A stretch of DNA of 64,000 nucleotides from positions 62,001 through 126,000 of the forward strand of contig BSBK01002798.1 of the NCBI GenBank assembly GCA_027943335.1. The letters run 5' to 3'. Below, in pieces: positions 34,480-43,970 of the stretch. The DNA is from Chamaecyparis obtusa. Taxonomy: Eukaryota > Streptophyta > Pinopsida > Cupressales > Cupressaceae. The number at the start of each line of letters is the position of its first letter. The first letter of the stretch is position 1. The translations under genes were made by a program, and so were the position numbers. Under the pieces are notes generated by a model. The model had not been told where the DNA came from and ran no database searches. It saw only the letters and a program-made list of their open reading frames with translations.

Positions 34480-35566
34480 TGTTGTAAAATTGAGCAAAAT
34501 GAGTTGGATGAGTGATTGACGAGTTAGTATGGTTGTCATTGATATCATTTTGTTGTTGTTGTCATTTGTGACTACCTTCTGTGTTGAGTATATTGCTTTG
34601 CATATTCTTCATATTGTGAATCTGTGGTTGAGATTTTGGCATGTTGTTGTGTACTGCTTGGAGATGTCGGATTCAAGATTTTGTGGTTCAAAACAAAGTA
34701 CAGTGGAATTAGCATTTGTTTAAGTATGGTTGTAATTTACAGCAGTCTTTGAATGAAATGCATGCTTCGCATTTCTCCGCATGACAATTTCTGGTGATTT
34801 GTTTTTGGAAATGAATTTTTAATGTTCTTAGCTTCATTCATTTCAGTTGGCAAAAGATCTTTGGCTTTGGATACTTAGTTTCAAAGTTTGTTGATGTTTC
34901 TAGTCTAGGTTTGGCCAACCTCGGGTGTTTACATTTCAATTATTTGTCTCAATGTATGTAAGATGGAATGTAACATGTATAGTGATATTTTTGGTCCTAG
35001 CTATGACATGTCGTGGTCCACATCTCATTCCTCCCCAATGAAAGAATGTTTAGTGCCGACCCAATTCAAATTGTGTTTGGCTACTTGCCTAGCCATTAGT
35101 GGGAGACTTTGTAAACAAAGGATTGATATAAATAAAAGACAAATCATTATGGGTAGCATGTGGCATATGTGTATTTGTGCTAATGTTGTACAAGTATGAG
35201 TATGTGTGATGAAGATGTATAAAAAGAAATTTGCCTTCCGATTACATGAATTGTGTATAGAGTGTGGTGTAGAGCAATGTGAACTTCAAAATGTTGGTTA
35301 CAAAGTAGTGAGTTGAAGGTGTCTACAGAGCTTTCATTGATGTTGATGTTGTATATCAGTGGTGGATCTACTCTCTCTTATTCTTCTTCATTCAGACAAT
35401 GAGCCCTCTGGCAAGCCTTCTTCAAGCAACGAGTCTTTCTTTGTAAAAATCACATTAACCGGTGTCACCCCAACATGTGTTCACATATTTGAGAATAATC
35501 TTCTCTGTAGTTTTTCCCTTAAGAAGGTTTTCCACGTAAATTTGGTATCTCATGTGTTTGATAGTT
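34480..35566 (+). repeat. Copia 3' LTR, right end missing
   Basis: Matches the two parts of the 5' LTR. It stops at 'catgtgtttgatagtt', about 110 bp short of the LTR end, where half-LINE copy B begins. The missing end is not found on the far side of copy B. Confidence 0.82.
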
Positions 35567-35746
35567 TTGATTAAGTAAAAACAAGTTTTGAAAGGACCCG
35601 AAACCTTGTACAAAGACAAAAGAAAGATATAGCAATGAAAGATCTTAAAACAACTGTGGAACACCATCCAACAAACTAGGGGAACTCACCATAGTTCCCA
35701 ACAAGAGGGCAGAAAACCAACCCAGCTAAACACAACAAAGGACCAT

Positions 35747-36974
35747 CAAGATTTACATTTTGGCCCATTCTTATGAGAACGTAAAGACATATCAAACGAA
35801 GGTTTGGAGGAATTGACTTTTTTCCCTTTGACTAAAGTCCATCCATCCTCCACCTTTTCAGCATCCTTCTGCCAATCCTGAGATAAACTTGAAGAACCCA
35901 CTAAATGGCAGCCAACAATAGGAAAAAGATAGTTGAACCAGCGCCAGCTTCAATGTTTTGGACAGAGTCAGCAACAAAACAAGGGGCAGCCTTAACATTC
36001 TAAACCAGAGCCGCCTTAGAGACAACAACTGTAGCATCAAAGACAACAGTAGTAGCATTTGCCGAGACAGCTGAACCAAGAGATAAGATAGCTGAACCAG
36101 CGACAACGAAAGAAGGGGCAGCCTTAACATTCTGAACCAGAGCCGCCTTAGAGATAGCATCTGTAGCATCAAAGACAACAATAGTAGCAACTACCAAAGA
36201 ATGATCAATCTGTGGTGAACAGTCTGTCACACCCCCATCCTTGGAGACTTTACGAACCATATAATGATGGTCCGAAACCCCCAACCACCAAGAAGGTGAT
36301 TTCTTCGATCTAACCTTATTAGAGGAACATCGCGCAACGAGATGTCCAGTCTTATGACATTTCCTGCATCTAAATGGAAAAGCCTCATAATCAAGATTCT
36401 GGGTCCAAGATCCATTTGGAGAAGCCAAAGTTATCTGTTCAGGGAGACCCTTGGAAACATCAACCTCCACAAGGATACGAGCATACGTCGTCTTAAAAAC
36501 ATCAGAAGAATCTGTATCAACCATCTGGAAATCCCCAATGGCCTCCCCCACGGACTCCAAGACAGAATCCAGCCAAAGATGAAGGGGAAGATTAGGCAAT
36601 CTTACCCATAAGGGTATTTTATTAAAAGATTCAGTGAGAGGATCAAACCCTTGATACCAAGGTTTAGTCATCAGGGGAAAGCACTCCTCCCAAGAAAAAT
36701 AGTTGTTACACAAAATGGTGTTCCTATCTGCAGCATTATCAAATTTCACAATTAAAAAACCCCTTGCCACAGGGTAAATCTGAACTGTATCAGTTATGAC
36801 GGGTTCCCAATGTTTGGAAATCCAAGCATGTAAATCAGGAAGAGAGGGCCAGAAACCCCTAAAACGAAAAATAGCAGTAGTAGAAGAGAAATCGTCCGCA
36901 GTTTTGGAGATCTCATCCATAGTATCTGAATCAAGATTAATCACAAGGGGGCTACTTACAGAGACAGGTAACAC
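35747..36974 (-). pseudogene. DUF4283/CCHC ORF1 of half-LINE copy B
   Basis: The best-preserved ORF1 of the family: 324 residues open from 36,974 to a TAG at about 36,000, then readable on to a TGA at 35,747-35,749. DUF4283 core: FRFRGFWPSLPDLHAWIS, GFLIVKFDNAADRNTIL, PLTESFNKIPLWVRLPNLPL, SVGEAIGDFQMVDTDSSDVF. Zinc knuckle FRCRKCHKTGHLVARC is intact (Cx2Cx4Hx4C). The linker carries a 132-bp in-frame tandem duplication. The C-terminal segment VEDGWTLVKGKK...PSFDMSLRSHKNG matches copies A and C. One CAG-to-TAG-type stop appears to be the main lesion in the first 324 codons. Confidence 0.87.
35998..36190 (-). repeat. 132-bp in-frame tandem repeat in ORF1 linker
   Basis: 'ttctaaaccagagccgcctt' at 35,998 recurs as 'ttctgaaccagagccgcctt' at 36,130, 132 bp later, together with the following ~60 bp. 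This adds 44 residues of Ala/Val-rich linker (VVFDAT..SKAALVQNVKAAP) without breaking the frame. The unit itself is complete once and partial the second time. Confidence 0.75.
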
Positions 36975-37081
36975 CGAAGGAGGGGACCTTTCCCAGCAGA
37001 GGCAGGACCATAGATATCTACCTCAAAAGCAGCCACATATGCATATGAAATCGGTGTTCTCCCCTTAACAGCCTGAAACTA

Positions 37082-37333
37082 ATGAGTGACAAGAAGGTTG
37101 AGGTTCGTGATATTATTGTCATTGTTTATATGGTTGAATCCTCTAGGGGCTTAACTGAGGCAAACCCCTATACAATACAAACACCACTTTCCTCTCTTGT
37201 GTGCAAGTTAAAAAATCTAGAGGTGAATTATTGTAGATTTGAAGGTGGACTAAGACAAGAAGATTTAAAATTTGAAACTAAGACTGGGACACTTTCGTAT
37301 TCTGCACTATTTGAGCTTATAGATTTAGTTTGA
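37082..37333 (+). other. Unassigned open frame next to copy B
   Basis: 83-residue open frame starting at an ATG 5 bp beyond the half-LINE. Its composition is protein-like (LSSLVCKLKNLEVNYCRFEG, DLKFETKTGTLSYSALFELI), but I recognise no domain. The stop falls inside a 96-bp tandem duplication. It may be part of an unidentified repeat that replaced the missing Copia LTR end, or a chance frame. Confidence 0.25.
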
Positions 37334-37492
37334 CATTTTTTTAGAGATTTTACAAAGGACAAATTAGGGTGATGTTTTGGTTCTGAATCTACAGCCGATA
37401 TGATATTTGAGCTTATAGATTTAATTTGACAATTTTTTAGAGATTTTACAAAGGACAAATTAGGGTGATGTTTTGGTTCTGAATCTACATAT
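37309..37492 (+). repeat. 96-bp tandem duplication
   Basis: 'ttgagcttatagatttagtt' at 37,311 recurs at 37,407 with the whole following block ('agagattttacaaaggacaa', 'gggtgatgttttggttctga'), two copies with a handful of differences. Confidence 0.85.
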
Positions 37493-38469
37493 GATATTAG
37501 ATTTGGGACTACTGGGAGGATGGTGCTAAGCGAATAAGTCCTACCACTTTGAGCCTAAATTTTAGTGATAGGTTCTTCTCTGATTTTTCTTTCCATCTTT
37601 GTCCTCTATATTGCTCTAACTAATCTATATCTCTCTGTTTATGTTGATCATTGCTAAATTCCCATAATTTTAATCATAATCAAGAATCAAAATTCAAATT
37701 TCAATAAGGGAGTGCATCTTTTCAAACCAATTTGCATTCAGCTCTTGTCTTCCTTCATTGGGTTGAATTTGAATAAGTGTTTATCCTCCCTAATGAAATA
37801 AAAGTGGAATAGAAGTAGGTTTGATCTCTTGTTTGCATGATTAGACCCGCATTATCCTTTTTAGGCCATTTTGCTATTTTCCTCCACTAATCAAAATATA
37901 ATCTATTTCATTCATATTATTGTGCCATGAATATTTAAAAAAAAAACTTCATAGAAATAGAAAATATTTCTAGAGTTACTTCCAATTTCATTTATGTCCA
38001 TCTCTCCTAGGGTATGTCCACCAAGATGGAGGACCACAAATACATCTTTAGATGCCACTTTTCTTCTAAAATCAACTTACTTTAAACTTTGATGAGAAAA
38101 TCAAAATAGTTACACTCAAGATTTGAAGATGCAACAAGAACAAGATTTGAAATGCTCCAAATCTACTTTCTAAACTATCAATTAGTTTTAAAAATTGTGG
38201 GAAGTATTTAAAAAAGAGGGAGCACACAAAGTGGTCATGTTTTATTTCAAAGCAAAGATAACATAGCATCTAGAATGTTCCCCCTAAAATGACAACTTTT
38301 TCAATGAGAATAGCTAACACCATATTACCCTAGTTTTTGGCTATTTTTTTATAAATACATTTTTTTAATTAATTTTTGAAATGGACACATCTTGAAAAAT
38401 AGAAATTTGAGCATGCTCTCCTTCAAGTTTTTGAAAATGGATTGAAAATCTTTTATTTTTTTTGTCAAT
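37493..38469. other. AT-rich intergenic DNA
   Basis: Nothing recognised; no frame with domain support, no repeats beyond short homopolymers. Confidence 0.4.
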
Positions 38470-38788
38470 GGTCCCTTGGTCTACTGGTAAAGTTGAATGG
38501 TTCCAAATGAGCCCACCAGAGATCAAGTCTTGTTGAGTGCAAGGCTCTGACATCATAAGGGATAAGGTCAGGGTTGTGCCATGGGTGAATTTGGCGGAAT
38601 GGATACCTCTCAACCCTTGGCTCTTAGTCGAAGAGGTTTCAGTCTATAGGCTCCTGCTCCCGTATCAAGTAGCAAAAATATTTCATGGTGGCCCTTGTTG
38701 GGTTGGTTTCTCACAAGCGTCGTACCTTTGTTGAGTAGCCATGCTCACAGGTCTGAACCTCCATAAAAATTAAAAATTAAAAAAACAT
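38470..38788 (+). repeat. tRNA-derived SINE
   Basis: Head with an A-box-like CTTGGTCTACTGGTAAAG at 38,474 and a B-box-like AGATCAAGTCTTG about 45 nt downstream, a GC-richer body than its surroundings ('ggcggaatggatacc', 'cccgtatcaagtagc'), and an A-rich tail (aaaattaaaaattaaaaaaa). Total about 320 bp, normal for plant SINEs. The head differs from the SINE at 297-634, so this is a different subfamily. No clear TSD. Confidence 0.55.
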
Positions 38789-39394
38789 CTTTTTTTCTCA
38801 GTGTGTACATTGGAGTCTAGTTTTTAAAAATGTAATTTGTTTCAAAGTTTGATGAACAAACAAATATCTATACTCAAAATACCACATGTTGGTTTTTTGA
38901 CAAAAAACAGACACTAACAAAAGAAATTACAATAAAAAGCTTAACATAATAAAAATAAGAAATACACACACACACATATGGTTAGATAGTTAATAGAGAG
39001 TTGAGCATAGCATAATAGCACAGTAGTATTTCTTTGTTTGCATTGACAACATATGCAAACTTGATAGAGTGCACAACTAAAAATGTGAAAAAAAATCATT
39101 TTTTTAGAAAAAAAATGTCTCAAGCTTAAAACGGTCATTCAACTCGTTGGGTTGGATGCCCAAGACAAATCCAAGCCAGAGGCTTAGTATTTTCCCAATG
39201 CAAACTATTTGGGTGACATCAAATTTCACATTCCAATGTGTTTTTCTTTTCATATACTTTAAGTTATATTTCGTGTATATATTGTCAAGATGTTTGAAAG
39301 TGGTTAAGATCTCTAGGATTATAATGTAGATTCTATGTTTTCAAAGATCAAATAAATTTTCAAACTTAGTCAAAATTTAGTAATTAGCATACTC
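38789..39394. other. AT-rich intergenic DNA
   Basis: No gene or element recognised. Contains a short (CA)n run at about 38,966. Confidence 0.4.
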
Positions 39395-40480
39395 CTATCA
39401 ATATTCTCTCGCTCTCTTTATCTCCCCCAAACTCTAGACTTATCTCTCTCCCTCTCTTCTCTCTGACCTCTATCCCATCTCTAAGTCTCTAACACCCTCT
39501 CTCCCTCTCTACCTCACCATTACTCCTTAGCCCTATCTCTTTCCCTACCTTGCTCCCTCTCTATTCTTCTCTCCCTCTCTTATTGTTTCCCCACCTCTCT
39601 CTCTCTCTCCATTCTCTCGATCACTACCTATCTCTCTCACCCTCTGTCCCAATTTCTAGGTCTCTCCTTCTTTACTTGACTACCTCTCTCCCTATGTCAT
39701 TACACATCTCTCTCCCCCCATGTCTTTCTAGCCTTTATCTCTTCCCCCTAAGTCTCTCATCCCTCTCTCCCCAAGCTCTAAGTCGCTCACCTATATATCT
39801 ATCCCTTGTCTAGCTTTGTTCCTCCCTATCCACCACTCTAGCTACCTCCTTAACCATCTCTCTCTTTGTGAACGTCTCTCCCTCCCTCACCTTTATACCT
39901 CTCCCTTCTCTAGGCCTCTTCCATATCTACCTCTTCCTCCCTCTCACCTCAGCGTTCTCTTTCTCTATGTTCTTCTCTCATTTTAATTTTCCCTCTCCTC
40001 TCTTGACCATTGCCTCTCCCTCCCTCATATAGGGTGTAGGAAATAGTATGTAAGATATAGGGTTTAGGGTACACAGAGTTGAGGATGCATTGCACGTATT
40101 GATACTCTCTCTCTCTCTCTCTCACTATTATTCTCTCAATTTATCTTATTCTCTCTCCATTGTCTAGGTCATCACCTCCCCCTCCCACCCTTTCTCTCCC
40201 CTCTCTAGGTTTCTCCCTCCCTTCCTCCACCTATCTACCTATGCATCCATGTCTCATTACCCATCTCTCTCTTTCCCCCTCTATCAATCTCACCCCTCTC
40301 ACAACCTAGGTGTCCCACCTCACTTTTCCCCTCTAGGTCTCTCACATATCTATTTATCCCCTCTACCTCTATCTCACTCCCACCTTACCGAGCTACCCCT
40401 TTATGAACTCTCTCTCTCTCTCTCTCTCTCTGCCCCCCACCCCCTCACCCCATCTCTCTCTGTATTCTCCCAAAGGCAAA
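39395..40480 (+). repeat. Pyrimidine-rich (CTCTCC/TCTC) tract, about 1.1 kb
   Basis: The plus strand is almost entirely C and T with dispersed A for about 1.1 kb (blocks such as CTCTCTCTC, CTCCCTC, TCTCTC), including pure (CT)n runs at about 40,105 and 40,407. A ~75-bp non-pyrimidine island at 40,028-40,105 interrupts it. Serine/leucine/proline-rich frames across it are compositional artefacts. Confidence 0.85.
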
Positions 40481-41540
40481 GCTTGAATCGATAGAATAAG
40501 GAGTCGTTGGGATTTAAAGATTGTCAAGCACTTCTTTTTGTTCACAACCTATAGAGCCCTATCATCCATGGACAAAGATGTGATGCTTATTAATGGAACA
40601 ATCCCCTTCTTACTTGAGCTTGCACCCCCACCTCTTTATTGCAACTGTTTCTTGGCATAAACTTTCTCCCTTGCATTTAAAGGAATCCCTTTGTTCTTTT
40701 AAGCCTTGATAAATGACCATGCCCCTTGATGTCATTGCCAACTCTAGTGTCTAAACTATGATTGTGAGCATGTCACATCTTGATTGATACAACACAATCT
40801 CTCGGATCATTGTATAGAACTAGCATAAAATAACAATGTTACAACTTTAGCATGGCACCCCATTGTATTCTCATTGTTGTTATGGTTGCACTCTTTATCA
40901 TTTGTAAATCGTTTCTACACAACAGATTGTCCATCTAGTATGTTGTCCCCTGAATCACAACTTAAGACTTAAAAAGACTTTACTTATGCTACATGCGATG
41001 ATACTTAACAAAAAGGGTTCAAGATATCTTATCATGCATTCTATTACCTCATTTTCATTGATATTTCAGATAATCACACCTCGTAAACCAACATGATCAT
41101 ATACATTGTGGTAAGTGGTAAGTACATTAACATCGTTAACATTTCAGATACTCGAACACGGGTGAATACATGTACTGTATGAAGCCCTTAACCTTATTGG
41201 TATTTCAGGTACACAAACACACTTGTCAAAGACTGAAAACTCACGGCTGTTAGCCATCACGTTTTCTTTTAGATTATTTGAAGAGTTCATCTTTGGATAA
41301 AAATCTGGTGTTAGATCACATTCCTTATGCTACAATGCAAAACGTCAAACACAATCTATTTTGGCAGAGAAAAGGATGTGCAACGGTGATCATTTCTGGT
41401 GCCTTGAATAGTTCCCAGTACAACATTATTAAGACGTATTGCTTGTAAAGGAGCATTATTAAGCCTTATTGCTTGTAAAGGAGTTATGATTTGCATGGTC
41501 TCTTTACAAAAAGGAAAAAAATATAACATTCTGCACCAAT
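40481..41540. other. Unique-looking intergenic DNA
   Basis: No gene seen. Holds a ~33-bp tandem repeat at about 41,425-41,487 ('cattattaag(a/c)c(g/t)tattgcttgtaaaggag') and three loosely repeated 'acatttcagata' blocks at 41,065-41,215. Confidence 0.4.
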
Positions 41541-42585
41541 ATTTTCAGAGTATAAAATTTCAAAAAATCTCCATGAGTTAGTCTATTTATTCTTTTAAAT
41601 TCTACAATATCATTTTGCTATTTCTTGAGACTACACGGACATACTTTAATTTGTACCAAATCCCTGTGTGATGAGAAAAGGAATACAAAATATAAATGAA
41701 GACTTAGTTCAGATGTTCAATATACAAGTTATCTGACTCTATTTCAAAGTATTTTGGACTACAATTTTAATTGTCTCAACACCTATACAAAACTTGAAAA
41801 TTAGTAAACAATTCTTCTAAAAGATCTGTTAAAAACTGCTGACAAGCTCAGACTATTTCTGTTGTAGATCCTCCAAAGGAGAAACGAAGACAGCAACCTT
41901 GTCACTTGAAGGTGCAGGCTCGGCACTGTTAACAATTTTATCATCATGAAAGGGAAAAAAAGGAGTATTCAAGCACAGAAAGAAGAATATAAGAGGACGA
42001 CACGACAGTTTTGAATGATCCTTGAACATGCTCCAGGATTCATCTTCTACTGCATCCAAAAAATATCTACTTAGATTGTTCAGAGATTTTGAAAATCAAA
42101 CCTGAATGCAAAAAATAAAAGAAACCACTGAAGAATCTATATTACTCTATATTTATTGGTTTCATTTCTATGATATCATTTTTCTATTCTTGAGGCCACA
42201 AGAACATATTTTATTTTGTGACAAATGCTTGTGTGATGAGAAAATAAATATAAAATATAAATGAAGACTTAGTTGAAATATTCAATACACGAGCTACCTA
42301 AATCTATTTCAAAATAATGCTGGACTACCGTTGTGCATGTCACAAAAAAACCAATACTTGATGATTACTAAATAATTCTTCTAAAAGACATGTTAAAAAC
42401 TGCTGACAAGCTCAGACTATTTATACTGTAGACCCTTCAAAGAAGAAATGGAAGAAGGCAGCAAAACAAAGGAGTACTCGAACACAAGAATATAAGGGAG
42501 GACATGACAGTTCAAAATGATCCTTGCTTCAAGGCATCCAAAAAAATATTTATTTAGATCATTCATGGATTATGTAAATCAGGTA
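41541..42585 (+). repeat. Tandem duplication of a ~500-bp segment
   Basis: 41,560-42,075 aligns with 42,120-42,580: shared 'tgtgatgagaaaa', 'ataaatgaagacttagttga', 'aattcttctaaaaga' and 'aaaactgctgacaagctcag'. Divergence and indels are considerable. A 68-residue minus-strand frame at 41,853-42,059 is not kept open in the second copy, so I do not call it a gene. Confidence 0.8.
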
Positions 42586-42669
42586 AGGAATCATCGAGGC
42601 ATCCTTGTGATTTCATGACTACACATTGGAGAAATGTAATTACGGGACTCGTGTGGAAAGGGTTGTAAC

Positions 42670-42800
42670 ATTACTTGGAGAGATTTAATATGATGAATTA
42701 CCACGTTTTGATTTTTAGGCATTTGGCCTGTCCATTACTTGGAAAGATTTAATATGATGAATTACCTTTGATTTGTAGGCATTTGGCCTGTCCTTTCTCC
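42670..42800 (+). repeat. 64-bp tandem duplication
   Basis: 'attacttgga.agatttaatatgatgaattacc ... aggcatttggcctgtcc' occurs at 42,670 and 42,734, two copies with small differences. Confidence 0.8.
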
Positions 42801-43003
42801 CATAGCTGGGCATTCATCTTAAATCTTTCCATTCTCCCCTTCATGATTAAAGCGAGTCTACATCTTTTAAACAGATTTCTGGAGAATCCAGTACTGGCTG
42901 GAATCCGCTTTTAGGTTCATCCTCCACATTCAGCAAGGAACAGGCAGTATCAGCAAGATAAACACAATGAGGGGAGAATTTCCATAATCCACAAACAAAT
43001 CTA

Positions 43004-43295
43004 AGCTGAAGAGCCTGAAGTTGATATATGTGTTAGGCTCTCAATAAACGAATGGGAGAACATAAAAAACTCTAGCCTGATGTTTGGTGATATCACGGAC
43101 CTCAAAGAGAGAATGGAGCATGTGGACATGAAGCACGATGAGCTGTTGTCTTCACTGATGCATGTTGTTCTGTTCAATAAGACAACCATTAAAAGCCAAG
43201 CAGCCAGCATTGCAATGTTGCCTGACAACATGTTTGGGAGAACCCCTGGTGGAAGGAGAGGACCCATGCAGAAAAACCCATTTGACCTTCTTTAA
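43004..43295 (+). CDS. Possible terminal exon of an unrecognised gene
   Basis: Open frame of about 96 codons beginning after an AG at about 43,003 (a TAA lies in frame just upstream, so entry by splicing would be required) and ending at TAA 43,293-43,295. It reads like protein: VDICVRLSINEWENIKN, DITDLKERMEHVDMKHDELL (amphipathic helix), SQAASIAMLPDNMFG, then a basic Gly/Arg-rich tail GRTPGGRRGPMQKNPFDLL. If translation instead starts internally, the ATG at 43,080 gives 71 residues. I do not recognise the family and cannot find the partner exons. Confidence 0.3.
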
Positions 43296-43749
43296 TTTCA
43301 AAACATGACATTCTAGAATGTCCACCATGATTTTGAAAAACAAAAATTGTATTCTCATTAGTGGAATACTTGGTGGAGCCATCCTAGGAAGAGTAACATT
43401 TCTCAGATGAGTAGGTAACGTTTGAGATGGTTGCTAGGGTGGAAGTACTCTACTAAGATGTGGCTTACTGAGTAGTCTTCTTTTGCTGTTTTATGGAATT
43501 GATGCTAAAGCGCTCTATCCTTTTCTCACCACCAAGGGAAAAGACCTACACCAAATTTGATGTGAAGGGCGAATTGGGTCTGGGTGCTTCCAACTTAATA
43601 GAGAGCTGATTTAACTTCTCAGTATTTTGTTGGACAAAACGGCCTCATGTTTTGTGAGAGTGCCTTTAAACTGCCAGTAGGCTCTCTCTAAGAGGATAAA
43701 GTAGTACCTAGAGAATTACTTTAAACTCTTGCTATGTCTTAATTTCTGT
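43296..43749. other. Intergenic DNA
   Basis: Nothing recognised. Confidence 0.35.
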
Positions 43750-43970
43750 TTTATCTTTAGCTTCTGAAAGCTGAATGTGAGATCACCACCAGGTGATGGT
43801 TTTTCTGTTCATATGGATCATGCTGATTATGATCATTCGTGACTCAGTGAGATTAGACTTTTATCTTTAGCTTCTGAAAGCTGAATGTGAGATTGCCATC
43901 AGGCAATGGTTTTGCTTTTCATATGCACCATGCTGATTATGATCATTTGTGATTCAGTGAGATTAGACTA
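43750..43970 (+). repeat. 110-bp tandem duplication
   Basis: 'ttatctttagcttctgaaag' starts at 43,751 and 43,861, and the two 110-bp units match through 'agtgagattagact'. Differences are few (for example cacc.ccaggtgat against gcc.tcaggcaat). Confidence 0.88.

Larger units (their letters stand above)
13990..35566 (+). mobile_element. Ty1/Copia retrotransposon, heavily nested
   Basis: Plus-strand Copia element in the order 5' LTR, PBS, gag, protease, integrase, reverse transcriptase, RNase H, polypurine tract, 3' LTR. The 5' LTR is split by a Gypsy insertion (14,932-19,422), the gag-protease junction by a probable solo LTR (20,718-21,614), and the region between protease and integrase by a 9.6-kb minus-strand LTR element (21,862-31,450). 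The 3' LTR starts at 34,480 directly after the purine tract AAAGGGGGAGAT and lacks its last ~110 bp, where half-LINE copy B begins. Without the insertions the element is about 6.6 kb. Numerous stops make it inactive. Confidence 0.88.
35566..37077 (-). mobile_element. ORF1-only (half-LINE) element, copy B
   Basis: On the minus strand: the start of the ORF1 region (~37,077), one long ORF1, then about 180 nt of 3' UTR ending CCTTTCAAAACTTG...TTAATCAAAAC at 35,566. The 3' UTR aligns with copy A ('attgctatatctttc', 'ttgtacaaggttt.gggtcctttcaaaac'). No ORF2. The 3' end sits in the Copia 3' LTR, but the LTR does not resume after 37,077, so I cannot define a TSD. Confidence 0.8.

Noticed and set aside
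40062..40076. Telomere-like TATAGGGTTTAGGGT
   Set aside because: Only about one and a half TTTAGGG units in a non-repetitive island; not an interstitial telomere array.
39550..40494. Ser/Leu/Pro-rich ORFs in the 39-40-kb region
   Set aside because: Caused by the pyrimidine-rich tract; no domain or conserved motif.
41853..42059. 68-residue minus-strand ORF as a terminal exon
   Set aside because: Lies in a duplicated segment whose second copy does not keep the frame; no domain.
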